The translations under genes and the position numbers were made by a program. This document shows positions 15,441-25,108 of a DNA stretch of 64,000 nucleotides, in pieces (within the stretch, counting starts at the first letter, position 1; each line of letters starts with the position of its first letter). The notes below the pieces were generated by a model, which made no database searches, was not told the DNA's origin, and saw only the letters and a program-made list of their open reading frames with translations. Source of the stretch: Paeniglutamicibacter psychrophenolicus (lineage in GTDB: Bacteria; Actinomycetota; Actinomycetes; Actinomycetales; Micrococcaceae); assembly GCF_017876575.1 (NCBI RefSeq), contig NZ_JAGIOE010000001.1, positions 4,506,443 to 4,570,442 on the forward strand, in the 5' to 3' direction.

Positions 15441-16850
15441 ATGAGCTTGCGAGTCGGAATCATTGGTGCAGGACCCAGCGGAATGGCACAGCTGCGGGCA
15501 TTTGAGGCCGCGCGCGCCAAGGGTGCGGACATGCCCGAAATCGTTTGCTTCGAAAAGCAGTCCGACTGGGGCGGCCAGTGGAACTACAGCTGGCACACCG
15601 GCATCGACGGCTCGGGGGAATCGGCCCATTCGTCGATGTACCGGCACCTGTGGTCCAACGGCCCCAAGGAATGCCTGGAGTTCTCCGACTACACCTTCGA
15701 TGAGCACTTCGGCCGGCCGATTTCCTCGTTCCCGCCGCGCGAGGTCCTCTTCGACTACATTGCAGGCCGCGTCGAAAAGTCCGACGTGCGCAAGTACATC
15801 CAGTTCAACACCGCCGTTCGCTGGGTCAACTACGACGAGGCAACCGAGGAGTTCACGCTCTTCAGCCAGGACGTGAAGACCGGGGAATCCAAGACCTATG
15901 TCTTTGACAAGCTGGTCGTCTCCACCGGGCACTTCTCCACCCCCAACATCCCGGAGTTCGACGGGATCAACACCTTCCCCGGCGAGGTGCTGCACGCCCA
16001 CGACTTCCGCGGGGCCGAGCGCTTCGGCGGCAAGCGACTGCTGATGATCGGGTCCTCGTACTCCGCGGAGGACATCGGCATGCAGGCGCACAAGATGGGC
16101 GCCGCCTCGATCACCCTGAGCTACCGCAGCGGACCCATGGGATTCGACTGGCCCTCGACCACCGTGGAACGTCCGCTGGTCACCCGCTTCGAGGGCACCA
16201 CGGCCCACTTCGCCGACGGCACCAGCGGCGAGTTCGATGCCGTCATCATGTGCACCGGCTACCTGCACAAGTACCCGTTCCTGCCCTCGGACCTGGCGGT
16301 GAACTCCCCCAACGTCCTGTACCCGGGCAACCTCTACAAGGGCGTGGTGTGGCAGCAGAACACCAACCTGTTCTACCTGGGAGCGCAGGACCAGTACTAC
16401 ACCTTCAACATGTTCGATGCCCAGGCATGGTTTGCCCGCGACGTCATGACCGGCAAGATCGCCATGCCCTCGGCCGCAGAACGCGCCGCGGACATCCAGT
16501 CCTGGCTCGACACCCAGGCCGCCCTGGCCGACCACGACGCCGAGGCCGATTTCCAGACCGACTACGTCCGCGAATTGATCAACGCCACCGATTACCCGGA
16601 ATTCGACCTGGATGCCGTCAGCACGCTGTTCAAGGACTGGATGCGCCACAAGTCCGAGGACATCCTGGGCTACCGCGACAAGGCCCACCGTTCGGTGATC
16701 ACCGGAACCATGGCCGAGATCCACCACACGCGCTGGATCAACGCCATGGACGACTCGCTGGAGCGCTTCCTCAACGGCCCGTCGCAGAACATGGACACCA
16801 ATGCCATGGCGACGGTGGATGCCAACGCCATTCTGGCCAAGGGCAAGTAG
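15441..16850 (+). CDS. tmm: Trimethylamine monooxygenase (flavin-containing monooxygenase)
   Basis: A 469-aa FMO. The FAD motif GAGPSGMAQLRAFEAARAKG is at about residues 9-28. The region WGGQWNYSWHTGID and MYRHLWSNGPKECLEFSDY closely follows bacterial Tmm enzymes of roseobacters and methylotrophs. The NADP-binding motif is IGSSYSAEDIG, and MCTGYLHKYPF is the FMO late motif. Tmm oxidises trimethylamine to its N-oxide with NADPH and O2. TGAGGAG precedes the ATG chosen here. No TMAO demethylase, dehydrogenase or transporter genes are adjacent, and a terminator follows, so it is a one-gene unit. Activity on other amines or sulfides is possible. Confidence 0.9.
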   Translation: MSLRVGIIGAGPSGMAQLRAFEAARAKGADMPEIVCFEKQSDWGGQWNYSWHTGIDGSGESAHSSMYRHLWSNGPKECLEFSDYTFDEHFGRPISSFPPREVLFDYIAGRVEKSDVRKYIQFNTAVRWVNYDEATEEFTLFSQDVKTGESKTYVFDKLVVSTGHFSTPNIPEFDGINTFPGEVLHAHDFRGAERFGGKRLLMIGSSYSAEDIGMQAHKMGAASITLSYRSGPMGFDWPSTTVERPLVTRFEGTTAHFADGTSGEFDAVIMCTGYLHKYPFLPSDLAVNSPNVLYPGNLYKGVVWQQNTNLFYLGAQDQYYTFNMFDAQAWFARDVMTGKIAMPSAAERAADIQSWLDTQAALADHDAEADFQTDYVRELINATDYPEFDLDAVSTLFKDWMRHKSEDILGYRDKAHRSVITGTMAEIHHTRWINAMDDSLERFLNGPSQNMDTNAMATVDANAILAKGK

Positions 16851-16892
16851 GCCGACCGCCCTTTCCCGGCCCGCGCTCGTGACGCGGGATCC

Positions 16893-16939
16893 ATGATGCG
16901 GTTGTCCCCGCCGGCTGGCGGCGAGGGCAACCGCATCAT
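16893..16939 (+). terminator. Intrinsic terminator of tmm
   Basis: Arms ATGATGCGGTTG (16893-16904) and its reverse complement (16928-16939), followed by GCGTTTT, 43 bases past the stop. Confidence 0.75.
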
Positions 16940-17090
16940 GCGTTTTGAAGGGGCCACTGTCCTCGGCCGTCGTCGCGGCTTGCGGGCGAGAAGTAGGTGG
17001 CCATTCCCATGCGTCGGTTTCTCTTGTAGGGTGCCTCGGACAGGAACTCTTTGGGGAGAGTTCGGGAAGTCAATTGATCTTGGGGATTAA

Positions 17091-18362
17091 ATGGCCTTGC
17101 AATCTGTTGTCGTTTCCGTGCTGTCCGAAGCCGAACTCGCTTTGGCCCGTCCGGCATTCACCACCCGCAATGTACCCGCGTCCGTCATGCACACCTTGAT
17201 TTCGGGCCGGGTACGACCCCGGTCGGGCGACCTGGTCATGGCCCGGGTGTCACGGCTGGGAAACCACCGGCGCATCGAGCTGCCCGACGGTCGCAAGGCC
17301 GGGCTCAATGTGGGCGATAACATCATCGTCTGCTATGCGGACCGTTACGCCCCCGACCAGTACGAAGCGGTGGTCCCGACCTCCCTGGCACGCACCAACC
17401 TCGTGGCATCCGGCGGCTGCGCGGCCGATGCGGTGAGCAAGAGCATGGACGTCAGGAATCCCACCGTCATTGCGCCGCTGGGGCTCATCGGAGACGAACA
17501 CGGCCGACCGCTGAACCTGCGGGATTTTGCCTTGCCCAGGGAACAATCGGGGCTGCTGCACCCCCGCACCGTGGCGGTGGTGGGCACGTCCATGAACTCC
17601 GGGAAAACCACCACGATTTCCTCGCTCGTCTACGGCCTGGCGCAGGCCGGAGCCCGGCCCGGCGCCACCAAGGTCACCGGAACCGGATCCGGTGGGGACT
17701 TTTGGGTCATGATCGATGCCGGTGTCCACACCATGCTGGATTTCACCGACGCCGGCGTGGCCTCCACGTACAAGCAGCCCATGAACGTCATCGAACGAAT
17801 CATGACACAGCTGACCAGTCATTTGACGATGAGCGGCACCGGAGTCAACCTGATCGAGGTCGCCGACGGCATCTACCAGCAAGAGACCTCCAAGCTCATC
17901 CGGACGGCCACGTTTGCCGAGCTGGTCGACGGGGTGATCTTTGCCGCGGGAGATGCCGGCGGCGCCTACGCCGGCGTCCAGGTCCTCCAGGGGCTGGGGC
18001 ACAACGTTCTAGGCATCTCCGGCAAGCTGACCCGATCACCCTTGGCCGTGCGAGAGGCAGCGGCGATCACGGGCCTGCCGGTGCTTACCAGGTCGGAACT
18101 GATGGACCCCAAGACGGCCCTCGAGCTGCTGGGAATCGACGAATCCGTGCTGCAGGACCCGTTGCCCGTGCGTGAGGCGGCATGGCCCGAGGACCTGGTG
18201 GCGGCACCGTTGCTGCTGAACCTGGACGCCGAGCGCAGGGAGCGTGCCGAGCGGCAGCGACCGCGTGAACCCGTCGCTGTCGCAAAGCGGTCGTTGCCGC
18301 CGCCGGCGGCAGCCGCCCGGATCCGCCGCAGGTTTCATTTGCGTCTTGGTGGCATGCCATGA
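17091..18362 (+). CDS. P-loop NTPase-like protein of an exporter operon (unknown function)
   Basis: A 423-aa protein. The N-terminal 150 residues look beta-rich (SGRVRPRSGDLVMARVSRLG, RKAGLNVGDNIIVCYADRY). They are followed by a clear Walker A, VVGTSMNSGKTTTISSLVYG, at about 163-182, and by TGTGSGGDFW, DAGVHTMLDFTDAG and LIEVADGIYQQ. The second half distantly resembles the P-loop domain of DUF1611/MobB-like proteins, but I would not name it. The Arg/Pro-rich tail runs into the ABC transporter gene with ATGA overlap. It heads a four-gene operon with an ABC exporter, a CapA-like phosphoesterase and a lipase-fold hydrolase, suggesting synthesis or activation of an exported, perhaps peptide-like compound. 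Confidence 0.7.
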   Translation: MALQSVVVSVLSEAELALARPAFTTRNVPASVMHTLISGRVRPRSGDLVMARVSRLGNHRRIELPDGRKAGLNVGDNIIVCYADRYAPDQYEAVVPTSLARTNLVASGGCAADAVSKSMDVRNPTVIAPLGLIGDEHGRPLNLRDFALPREQSGLLHPRTVAVVGTSMNSGKTTTISSLVYGLAQAGARPGATKVTGTGSGGDFWVMIDAGVHTMLDFTDAGVASTYKQPMNVIERIMTQLTSHLTMSGTGVNLIEVADGIYQQETSKLIRTATFAELVDGVIFAAGDAGGAYAGVQVLQGLGHNVLGISGKLTRSPLAVREAAAITGLPVLTRSELMDPKTALELLGIDESVLQDPLPVREAAWPEDLVAAPLLLNLDAERRERAERQRPREPVAVAKRSLPPPAAAARIRRRFHLRLGGMP

Positions 18363-20104
18363 GCTCGGGCTTTAGCGACCCAAGCACCGGCAAGGATCCC
18401 TTCCGCATCAGCCGCGCCCTCATTGCGGCGGTGGTGGCCGCCGGTGTCCTGCAGTCCGTGGCATTGGTGTTCTTCGTTGTCGCCGTCCACCAGATGCTGC
18501 GGGCCGTCGGCCCGGACCAGTTCGGCTCCCAGGCCCAGGCGGACTGGACTGCCGGGACCAATGCCGCGTGGCTGCTCCTTGCCTCCATGGCGGGGGTGGC
18601 CCTGGGCCGTGGAGCCTCCTTCGCGTTCTCGGAGCGGGCCGGCTACGAGATGGTGCGCGAATTGCGCATGTCCCAATACCGGCACCTGCAAGGAATGAGC
18701 CAGCGGCAACTGCAGCACCGATCCCGCGGCGGGTTGCTGCTGCGCTTCACGGGAGATCTTGGCATGCTGCGGACGTGGGTGAGCCGGGGCCTGCTTGAGG
18801 GCAGCGTTTGCGTCATCGTGGTTTGCGCCGGGCTCGGCACGCTCTTTTGGCTCGACCCGCATCTGGGCACCGCCGTCGCCGGCTCCTTGTGCTTGGTGGC
18901 CGCGGCCGGCCTGGCGGGCGGGCACGGAATGCGCAAATCCATTCGTTCCATGCGCCGGCGCCGTTCGCTGCTCACCAGCAACATCGACGAACAGCTCCAG
19001 GCCATGCCGGTCGTGCAGGGCTTCGATCGGCTGGCCGGTGAGGAATCGCGGCTTTCGCGCCAGAACGACGCGATGACCCGCTCCCTGGTATCGGTGGCCA
19101 ACCGGCGCGGATTCTGGCGCATGCTCACGGCCCTGTGCGGGCTGCTTCCGGTCGCCGCCGTCCTTTGCGTTGGGCTGGTGCAGGTCAGGAACCAGCAGAT
19201 GGACCTCGCGGCGCTCGTCTCGGGCTTGGTGGTCGCCCAATATCTGGCCCGCCCCGTGCGCGTCATCGGGCAGGGCCACGACCATTGGCATCGCTCACGC
19301 ATTTCCGACGGCAAGATCCGGGATTTCCTGGCCAGCTCCTCGCGCCGGCTGGATGACGGTTCGCCTTCCCTGCTCGTTGGCGCCGGTGAAATCCAGATGC
19401 GTGGCCTCGCCGTCGAAGGCTCTTTGAAACCGCTGACGGCAACAATCGCCGGCGGGCAATTTGTCGCCGTGACGGGAGCCAACGGATCCGGGAAATCTAC
19501 GTTGCTGGCCGCCATTGCCGGGCTGGTGGCTCCCACCTCGGGCCTGCTGCTGCTCGATGGACAAGACACTTCCGAGGTCAACCTGCGCTCGCGCCTGGGA
19601 CGTTGCGGCTTCGTGTCACCGGATTTACCGCTGATGCGGGGCTCCGTCCTGCGCAACATCACCTACGGACGACCCCTTTCAACGGGTGCCGAGATCCATC
19701 GCGTGGTGCTCGGCAGCGGACTCGACGAGGTCCTGTCCGACCTGGAGAACGGCATCGACACCTGGCTGACCGAAGGCGGCCGAAACTTGTCCGTCGGACA
19801 GCGCCAACGCATTGCCTGGGCACGCGCGCTGATGGGCAACCCCAAGATCCTGCTGCTGGACGAGCCCGGTTCGATGCTCGACCGCCGGGCCCGCGATGCG
19901 TTGCACGGGATGCTGCACCACCATGCCGGCACCGTGGTGCTGGCGACGCACGACCCGGACGAACTGGCGATGGCCGATGTCATCTGGCACCTGGAACGGG
20001 GCCAGCTGGTTCGTGTGCAATCGGGCGAGTCCTACCACGAGGAAAGCTGGCTGGCCCAGCAGGCGGACCCCGCACGCTTTGCCGGGATGGGAGGGATTCG
20101 ATGA
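18359..20104 (+). CDS. ABC transporter, fused permease and ATPase (exporter type)
   Basis: A 581-aa half-transporter. The N-terminal six-helix exporter domain runs to about residue 320 (helices such as ALIAAVVAAGVLQSVALVFF and ICVIVVCAGLGTLFW-type segments). The ATPase domain has Walker A VTGANGSGKSTLLAAIAG near 371, signature LSVGQRQRIAWARALMG, Walker B ILLLDEPGSMLD, and an H-loop TVVLATHDPDE. The D-loop (MLDRRARD) is somewhat unusual. It overlaps both neighbours by ATGA, so the operon is tightly coupled. Being a homodimer-type exporter, it likely secretes the product handled by its neighbours; the substrate is unknown. Confidence 0.9.
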   Translation: MSSGFSDPSTGKDPFRISRALIAAVVAAGVLQSVALVFFVVAVHQMLRAVGPDQFGSQAQADWTAGTNAAWLLLASMAGVALGRGASFAFSERAGYEMVRELRMSQYRHLQGMSQRQLQHRSRGGLLLRFTGDLGMLRTWVSRGLLEGSVCVIVVCAGLGTLFWLDPHLGTAVAGSLCLVAAAGLAGGHGMRKSIRSMRRRRSLLTSNIDEQLQAMPVVQGFDRLAGEESRLSRQNDAMTRSLVSVANRRGFWRMLTALCGLLPVAAVLCVGLVQVRNQQMDLAALVSGLVVAQYLARPVRVIGQGHDHWHRSRISDGKIRDFLASSSRRLDDGSPSLLVGAGEIQMRGLAVEGSLKPLTATIAGGQFVAVTGANGSGKSTLLAAIAGLVAPTSGLLLLDGQDTSEVNLRSRLGRCGFVSPDLPLMRGSVLRNITYGRPLSTGAEIHRVVLGSGLDEVLSDLENGIDTWLTEGGRNLSVGQRQRIAWARALMGNPKILLLDEPGSMLDRRARDALHGMLHHHAGTVVLATHDPDELAMADVIWHLERGQLVRVQSGESYHEESWLAQQADPARFAGMGGIR

Positions 20105-21240
20105 GCAGGAACCTGCGGCGCGCCGACCGGTGGACCATGGGCGTCCTGGCCACTGCCGGCGTGCTGCTGCTTGGAAGCACGACGCTGGTGTTGGCTTCCA
20201 GCACGCCTCCACCCGTGCCCACGAAAACCATCCAGGCAACAGTCGGCAACACCGGTGCAGTGCCGGGCCTGAGCATCACCTTTGCCGGGGACACCATGCT
20301 GGCGGACGCGGCCCTCTCCCGGCTGGAATCCGACGGCTACGACTGGCCCTTCGCCCAGTTGAACTCCGCCTTGATCGGCGATATCGTCATCGCCAATGCC
20401 GAGGCACCGCTCACGAACATCAAACCCCAGGCGTCCAAGCAATTTGTCTATGCGGCCGATCCACGGGCGGCGGCAGGCCTCAAGCGCGCCGGCATCGATG
20501 TCCTGGCACTTGCCAACAACCACGTCATGGACGCCGGAGCCGCCGGATTGCAGGACACGATCCGGCATGCCGAGGAAGCAGGCCTGGCGACCTATGGTGC
20601 CGGAAGCACCCGGGACGAGGCGGCCATGCCGCTGCTGATCGATGCCGGGGAAGACGGCAAGGTGGCCGTCTTGGGTTTCGGCGAGAATTTCGGCCGCACG
20701 TCCACCGCCACCACCACGGAACCCGGAATGCTGCCGTTCACCCTTGAACGGATCACCCGAGGTCTCGAAATGGGGAAAGCCGCGGGCGCGCACACCGTCA
20801 TTGCCTACGTCCACTGGGGCACCAACTACGGGAAAGTCGACGAGTCGCAAAGATATTGGGCGCAGCAATTGGTGGACGCCGGATACGACCTGGTCGTTGG
20901 CGCCGGGTCGCACGCCCTGCAACCCCTGGAGATCATTGACGGCGTGCCGGTGATCTACAGCCTGGGGAATTTCGTCTTCACCACCCCGGGCCGATATGCC
21001 GGCAAGGAGGTCACCGGCCATGGTGCGGTGGCCACCGTGACGCTGGGCGCCAACGGCGCGGGACACCTCTTGTTGACCTGCCTGGAAGTCGACAACCTGG
21101 TCGTGGAATTCCAGCCGCGGCCCTGCCCCGCAGAGACCGCCGCAACCGTCCTGGGCGGTGTCCACCCCGGATTGGAAATCAGGGCGTCCTCCGGGACCTT
21201 TACGTGGCAGCGCACGGGCAATGACGAAGCCGGGGACTGA
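20101..21240 (+). CDS. CapA/PgsA-family protein (metallophosphoesterase fold)
   Basis: A 379-aa protein with one N-terminal membrane anchor (WTMGVLATAGVLLLGSTTLV). A complete CapA domain follows: LSITFAGDTMLADAAL (first metal motif), GDIVIANAEAPLT, IDVLALANNHVMDAG, FGENFG, VIAYVHWGTNYG, and VGAGSHALQPLE...IYSLGNFVF. CapA assists polyglutamate capsule export in Bacillus, but the polymerase genes capB and capC are absent here. It is translated from an ATG overlapping the ABC transporter stop. It is most likely an extracytoplasmic hydrolase or transfer factor acting on the exported compound. Confidence 0.88.
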   Translation: MSRNLRRADRWTMGVLATAGVLLLGSTTLVLASSTPPPVPTKTIQATVGNTGAVPGLSITFAGDTMLADAALSRLESDGYDWPFAQLNSALIGDIVIANAEAPLTNIKPQASKQFVYAADPRAAAGLKRAGIDVLALANNHVMDAGAAGLQDTIRHAEEAGLATYGAGSTRDEAAMPLLIDAGEDGKVAVLGFGENFGRTSTATTTEPGMLPFTLERITRGLEMGKAAGAHTVIAYVHWGTNYGKVDESQRYWAQQLVDAGYDLVVGAGSHALQPLEIIDGVPVIYSLGNFVFTTPGRYAGKEVTGHGAVATVTLGANGAGHLLLTCLEVDNLVVEFQPRPCPAETAATVLGGVHPGLEIRASSGTFTWQRTGNDEAGD

Positions 21241-21243
21241 GTC

Positions 21244-22149
21244 ATGCTGCGGCGCCGCTTTCTTTCACTCGCGGCACTTTCCATGACCGGGGCGGGCCTG
21301 GGCGGGCAGGCCGGTTGCGAGCGCACGCCACGGGCCGGCACGACCGAGTTGGCCCCGGGCGGACGTGGTTCCTTTGAGTTGGAGTTGCCCCGGCGCGTTG
21401 GTGAAGGCACCCTCACGGTCCATTTCGCCATCCCCGAGCGGCAGGCCTCGGATGCACCGATACTTATGGTGCTGCCCGGGCGGCAACGAAACGCCGGCGA
21501 ATACCTGGATGACTGGCTGGACCTGGTGGACACCGCCCCCCTGGTGGTCCTGAGTCCGGAATTCCCCTCCGAGAGGTTTCCGACCGCCGCCTACAACCTC
21601 GGCGGAACACTTGACCACGACGACGAATTCACCGACCCGCAAGGCTGGACCTTCGTGGTCATCGAGGAGCTCTTTGACCACGTCATCGAGGCGTTGGGAG
21701 GAAACCAACGCGGATACGACATGTTTGGCCATTCGGCCGGGGCGCAGCTCATCCACCGCATGGTGCTGCTGCAGGAAAATGCCCGGATCCAGACAGCCGT
21801 GATCGCCAACGCCGGGTGGTACACGCTGCCGGACCCCCGCACCGACTATCCCTACGGACTCGCCGGGATCCCGACGACGAAGAAACAGTTGCGCCACGGG
21901 CTGGAGACCCGTTTGGTGGTCCTGCTGGGCTCGGATGACACCGACACCAACTCGGAATCACTGCGCAACACCCCCGAGGCCGAGGCCCAAGGCGACCACA
22001 GGTTGGAGCGCGGCCAGGTTTTCTACGAGGCCGGCCGGCGCCTGGCGAAGCGGCACGGTGCCGCTTTTGCCTGGCACCTTTTGGTTGTCCCCGGGGTCGC
22101 CCACGAGCACTCGCCCATGGCCCGGGCTGCCCGCCTCTTTTTGGCCTAG
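21244..22149 (+). CDS. Exported alpha/beta hydrolase (esterase/depolymerase-like)
   Basis: A 301-aa protein. An Arg-rich start (MLRRRFLSLAALS) and a cysteine after GLGGQAG suggest a signal, possibly a lipoprotein. The alpha/beta hydrolase core shows an oxyanion-loop region APILMVLPGRQRNAGEYLDD and the nucleophile elbow YDMFGHSAGAQLIHR (Ser). Further residues are LVVLLGSDDTDTN (Asp) and VPGVAHEHSPMA (His). Spacing is 3 bases from the CapA gene. In this operon it may trim or release the exported product. It resembles LpqC/polyhydroxybutyrate-depolymerase-like lipases, but the substrate is not evident. Confidence 0.8.
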   Translation: MLRRRFLSLAALSMTGAGLGGQAGCERTPRAGTTELAPGGRGSFELELPRRVGEGTLTVHFAIPERQASDAPILMVLPGRQRNAGEYLDDWLDLVDTAPLVVLSPEFPSERFPTAAYNLGGTLDHDDEFTDPQGWTFVVIEELFDHVIEALGGNQRGYDMFGHSAGAQLIHRMVLLQENARIQTAVIANAGWYTLPDPRTDYPYGLAGIPTTKKQLRHGLETRLVVLLGSDDTDTNSESLRNTPEAEAQGDHRLERGQVFYEAGRRLAKRHGAAFAWHLLVVPGVAHEHSPMARAARLFLA

Positions 22150-22202
22150 CGAACGCGGCCCAGGACCTTCCGGGCTTGCATTCACGGACACACGGGCGTT
22201 CA

Positions 22203-22223
22203 ATACATAGAAGATCTATGTAT
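22203..22223. promoter_or_regulatory. PadR operator
   Basis: Perfect inverted repeat of ATACATAGA (22203-22211) and TCTATGTAT (22215-22223) with a 3-base centre, immediately upstream of the AGGAGG ribosome site. ATACAT/ATGTAT arms are typical of PadR-family operators and imply autoregulation. Confidence 0.75.
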
Positions 22224-22233
22224 AGGAGGAAGT

Positions 22234-22599
22234 ATGCGCATCGACAAGGACCTGGTCGCCGCATCGGCGACCCCGCTCGTGCTGGGAATCCTCGCAGAGG
22301 GCGAGCTGCACGGCTATGCCATCATCAAAAAGGTCGGCGAGCTTTCCGGCGGAGACATGCAATGGACCGACGGGATGCTCTACCCCTTGCTGCACCGTCT
22401 CGAGCGGCTCGGCCACCTCGAGGCGAGGTGGGGCCACTCCCCCGAGACCGGGCGCCGGCGCAAGCACTACGCCATCACGCCCTCCGGACGCGAGGCCCTG
22501 GCCGAGCGGCAGGAACAGTGGAGCGTGGTGGCCAAGGCGCTGCGGCAGGTGTGGCACAACGCGCAGCTCCCGCCGGCAATGGAAACGGGGTGGGCGTGA
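22234..22599 (+). CDS. PadR-family transcriptional regulator
   Basis: A 121-aa winged helix protein: TPLVLGILAEGELHGYAIIKKVGELSGGDMQ, WTDGMLYPLLHRLERLGHLEARWG, and GRRRKHYAITPSGREALAERQEQW are textbook PadR. An AGGAGG site precedes the ATG and a 21-bp palindrome overlaps the leader. Its stop overlaps the ATG of a permease-prefix membrane protein, the usual partner of this PadR subgroup, so it presumably represses both genes. The inducer is unknown. Confidence 0.95.
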   Translation: MRIDKDLVAASATPLVLGILAEGELHGYAIIKKVGELSGGDMQWTDGMLYPLLHRLERLGHLEARWGHSPETGRRRKHYAITPSGREALAERQEQWSVVAKALRQVWHNAQLPPAMETGWA

Positions 22600-23948
22600 T
22601 GGAAGCGCATGAGGGGCTCGAAGCCCAGATCGATTACTGGCGCGGCTACGTCGCCCGGAGCCGGGCCATCTCACCCGCCGACCTCGACGAGCTCGAGGAC
22701 CACCTGCGTGAACAAATCGCCGAACGGCGGGCCGGCGGGCTGGACGAGGACGAGTCCTTCCTGGTGGCCATCAAGCGCATGGGCAACCTGGATGCGGTTT
22801 CACGCGAATTCGCCCGGGAACACTCCGAAAGGCTGTGGAAGCAGCTGGTGCTGCTCCCCGAGGACCCCGCGGCCGCAGGCGTTCCGCCGTGGCGCGAGCT
22901 TGCCGTCGTGCTGTCACTGGCAGTGGGCGCGGGCCTGGCCCTGAAGGCCGGGCTCACCTGGCTGGGCGGGGACGAGGTGCTGTTGCGCAACGCGGGCCTG
23001 CTGGTCTTCCCGTTCCTGGCGGCCTACTTCGCGTGGAAGCGGCGGCTCACCGTGCGGCTTCTGCTCGCGTTGGCCGTTCCCTTCGCGGCGTTGGCCGTGG
23101 TGCTGAACGCCTACCCCTTCGCCGCGGAGGGTTCCACCGGGCTGCTGGCGGCATTGCACGCCCCGGTGCTCCTGTGGCTGTTGGCCGGGGTGGCCTACGT
23201 CGGTGGGCGGTGGCGAAGCGACGGGCGGCGCATGGACTTCGTGCGGTTCACCGGCGAGTTGGCCATCTACTTCACGCTGCTGGGTCTGGGCGGCGGGGTG
23301 CTCATCGGGCTCACCGCCGCGGTGCTGCAGCTGGTGGGGCTGGACCTGGAACCGGCCATGGAGGCCTGGATCCTGCCCTTCGCCATCCCCGGGGCGCTGG
23401 TCGTCGCGGCATGGCTGGTGGAGGCCAAGCAGGATGTCATCGAGAACATCGCCCCGGTGCTCACGCGCATCTTCACACCGCTGACCATCGCCATGCTGCT
23501 GGCCATGCTGGTTGTGCTCACCACCGCCGGCGGGCTCATCGATGTGGACCGCGGCCTGCTGATCCTCATGAATGCGGTGCTGGTGCTGGTGCTGTGCCTG
23601 CTGCTCTATGCGCTGTCGGCGCGCGAGCCGCTGGCTCCGGCGGGCATCTTCGATGTCCTGCAGCTGGTACTGCTGGTGTCGGCCCTGGCCGTGGACGCGG
23701 TGATGCTCACCGCCATGCTGGCGAGGATCGCCGAGTTCGGCTCCAGCCCCAACAAGATCGCCGCGCTGGGGTTGAACCTGCTGCTGCTTGTCCACCTGCT
23801 GTGGGCCGCCTGGCTTTCGGCCGGGTTCCTGCGCGGCCGGCGCCGGTTCGCGGTGCTTGAACGCTGGCAGACCAGGTACCTGCCCGTCTATGGACTCTGG
23901 GCGGCCGTGGTGGTGTTCGTTTTCCCGCCGGTCTTCACATTCGCCTAA
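22599..23948 (+). CDS. Membrane protein with permease-prefix domain
   Basis: A 449-aa protein. The cytoplasmic N-terminal domain, about residues 1-100 (LEAQIDYWRGYVARSRAIS, LEDHLREQIAERRAGGLDEDE, RMGNLDAVSREFAREH), matches the permease prefix domain found with PadR regulators. About ten hydrophobic segments follow with short loops; no transporter signature is recognised. It is translationally coupled to PadR. Proteins of this type often accompany membrane-stress or ABC permease genes, but its function is not known. Confidence 0.82.
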   Translation: MEAHEGLEAQIDYWRGYVARSRAISPADLDELEDHLREQIAERRAGGLDEDESFLVAIKRMGNLDAVSREFAREHSERLWKQLVLLPEDPAAAGVPPWRELAVVLSLAVGAGLALKAGLTWLGGDEVLLRNAGLLVFPFLAAYFAWKRRLTVRLLLALAVPFAALAVVLNAYPFAAEGSTGLLAALHAPVLLWLLAGVAYVGGRWRSDGRRMDFVRFTGELAIYFTLLGLGGGVLIGLTAAVLQLVGLDLEPAMEAWILPFAIPGALVVAAWLVEAKQDVIENIAPVLTRIFTPLTIAMLLAMLVVLTTAGGLIDVDRGLLILMNAVLVLVLCLLLYALSAREPLAPAGIFDVLQLVLLVSALAVDAVMLTAMLARIAEFGSSPNKIAALGLNLLLLVHLLWAAWLSAGFLRGRRRFAVLERWQTRYLPVYGLWAAVVVFVFPPVFTFA

Positions 23949-23972
23949 GCCGTTCCCGTGAACCCTGCGACA

Positions 23973-24056
23973 GCGAGCGGACACGCAAAAGGACTGTTCC
24001 CTAGCCACTTGGGGGTTTGGCTAGGGAACAGCCCTCCTGGCCGTTCGTCCGCTCGC
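23973..24056. terminator. Large nested bidirectional terminator
   Basis: An inner stem of CTGTTCCCTAGCC (23994-24006) with its complement (24019-24031) is nested in an outer stem of GCGAGCGGAC (23973-23982) with GTCCGCTCGC (24047-24056). It lies between two converging genes and can end both. Confidence 0.7.
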
Positions 24057-24069
24057 AAGAGGGACCGGT

Positions 24070-24955
<886 letters not shown>

Positions 24956-25056
24956 AGACCGTACGACACCACCCCGGGGCCAAGTCAAGCCGGGAGTCCA
25001 CCTTGCATTAATCAGGCCTAGTCAGGTTGGAGAAAAAATTAATCACACGCCAAAAA

Positions 25057-25089
25057 GCGCCCCGGGGGCCGCGCTGGCCTCCGGGGCGC
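25057..25089 (-). terminator. Intrinsic terminator of the phosphonatase-like gene
   Basis: GCGCCCCGG (25057-25065) pairs with CCGGGGCGC (25081-25089), with an inner GGCC/GGCC extension. On the minus strand it is followed by TTTTT and lies 20 bases after the stop codon. Confidence 0.85.
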
Positions 25090-25108
25090 CGTTACCAAAA
25101 CGATATTA

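Noticed and set aside
16938-17090. A 50-codon frame just before the P-loop/ABC operon that could be a precursor peptide
   Set aside because: Begins inside the tmm terminator, has no ribosome site and lacks a leader/core pattern; kept only as a remote possibility.
20101-21240. Polyglutamate capsule operon
   Set aside because: CapA is present but CapB/PgsB ligase, CapC and CapD are missing, so a capsule biosynthesis call is not supported.
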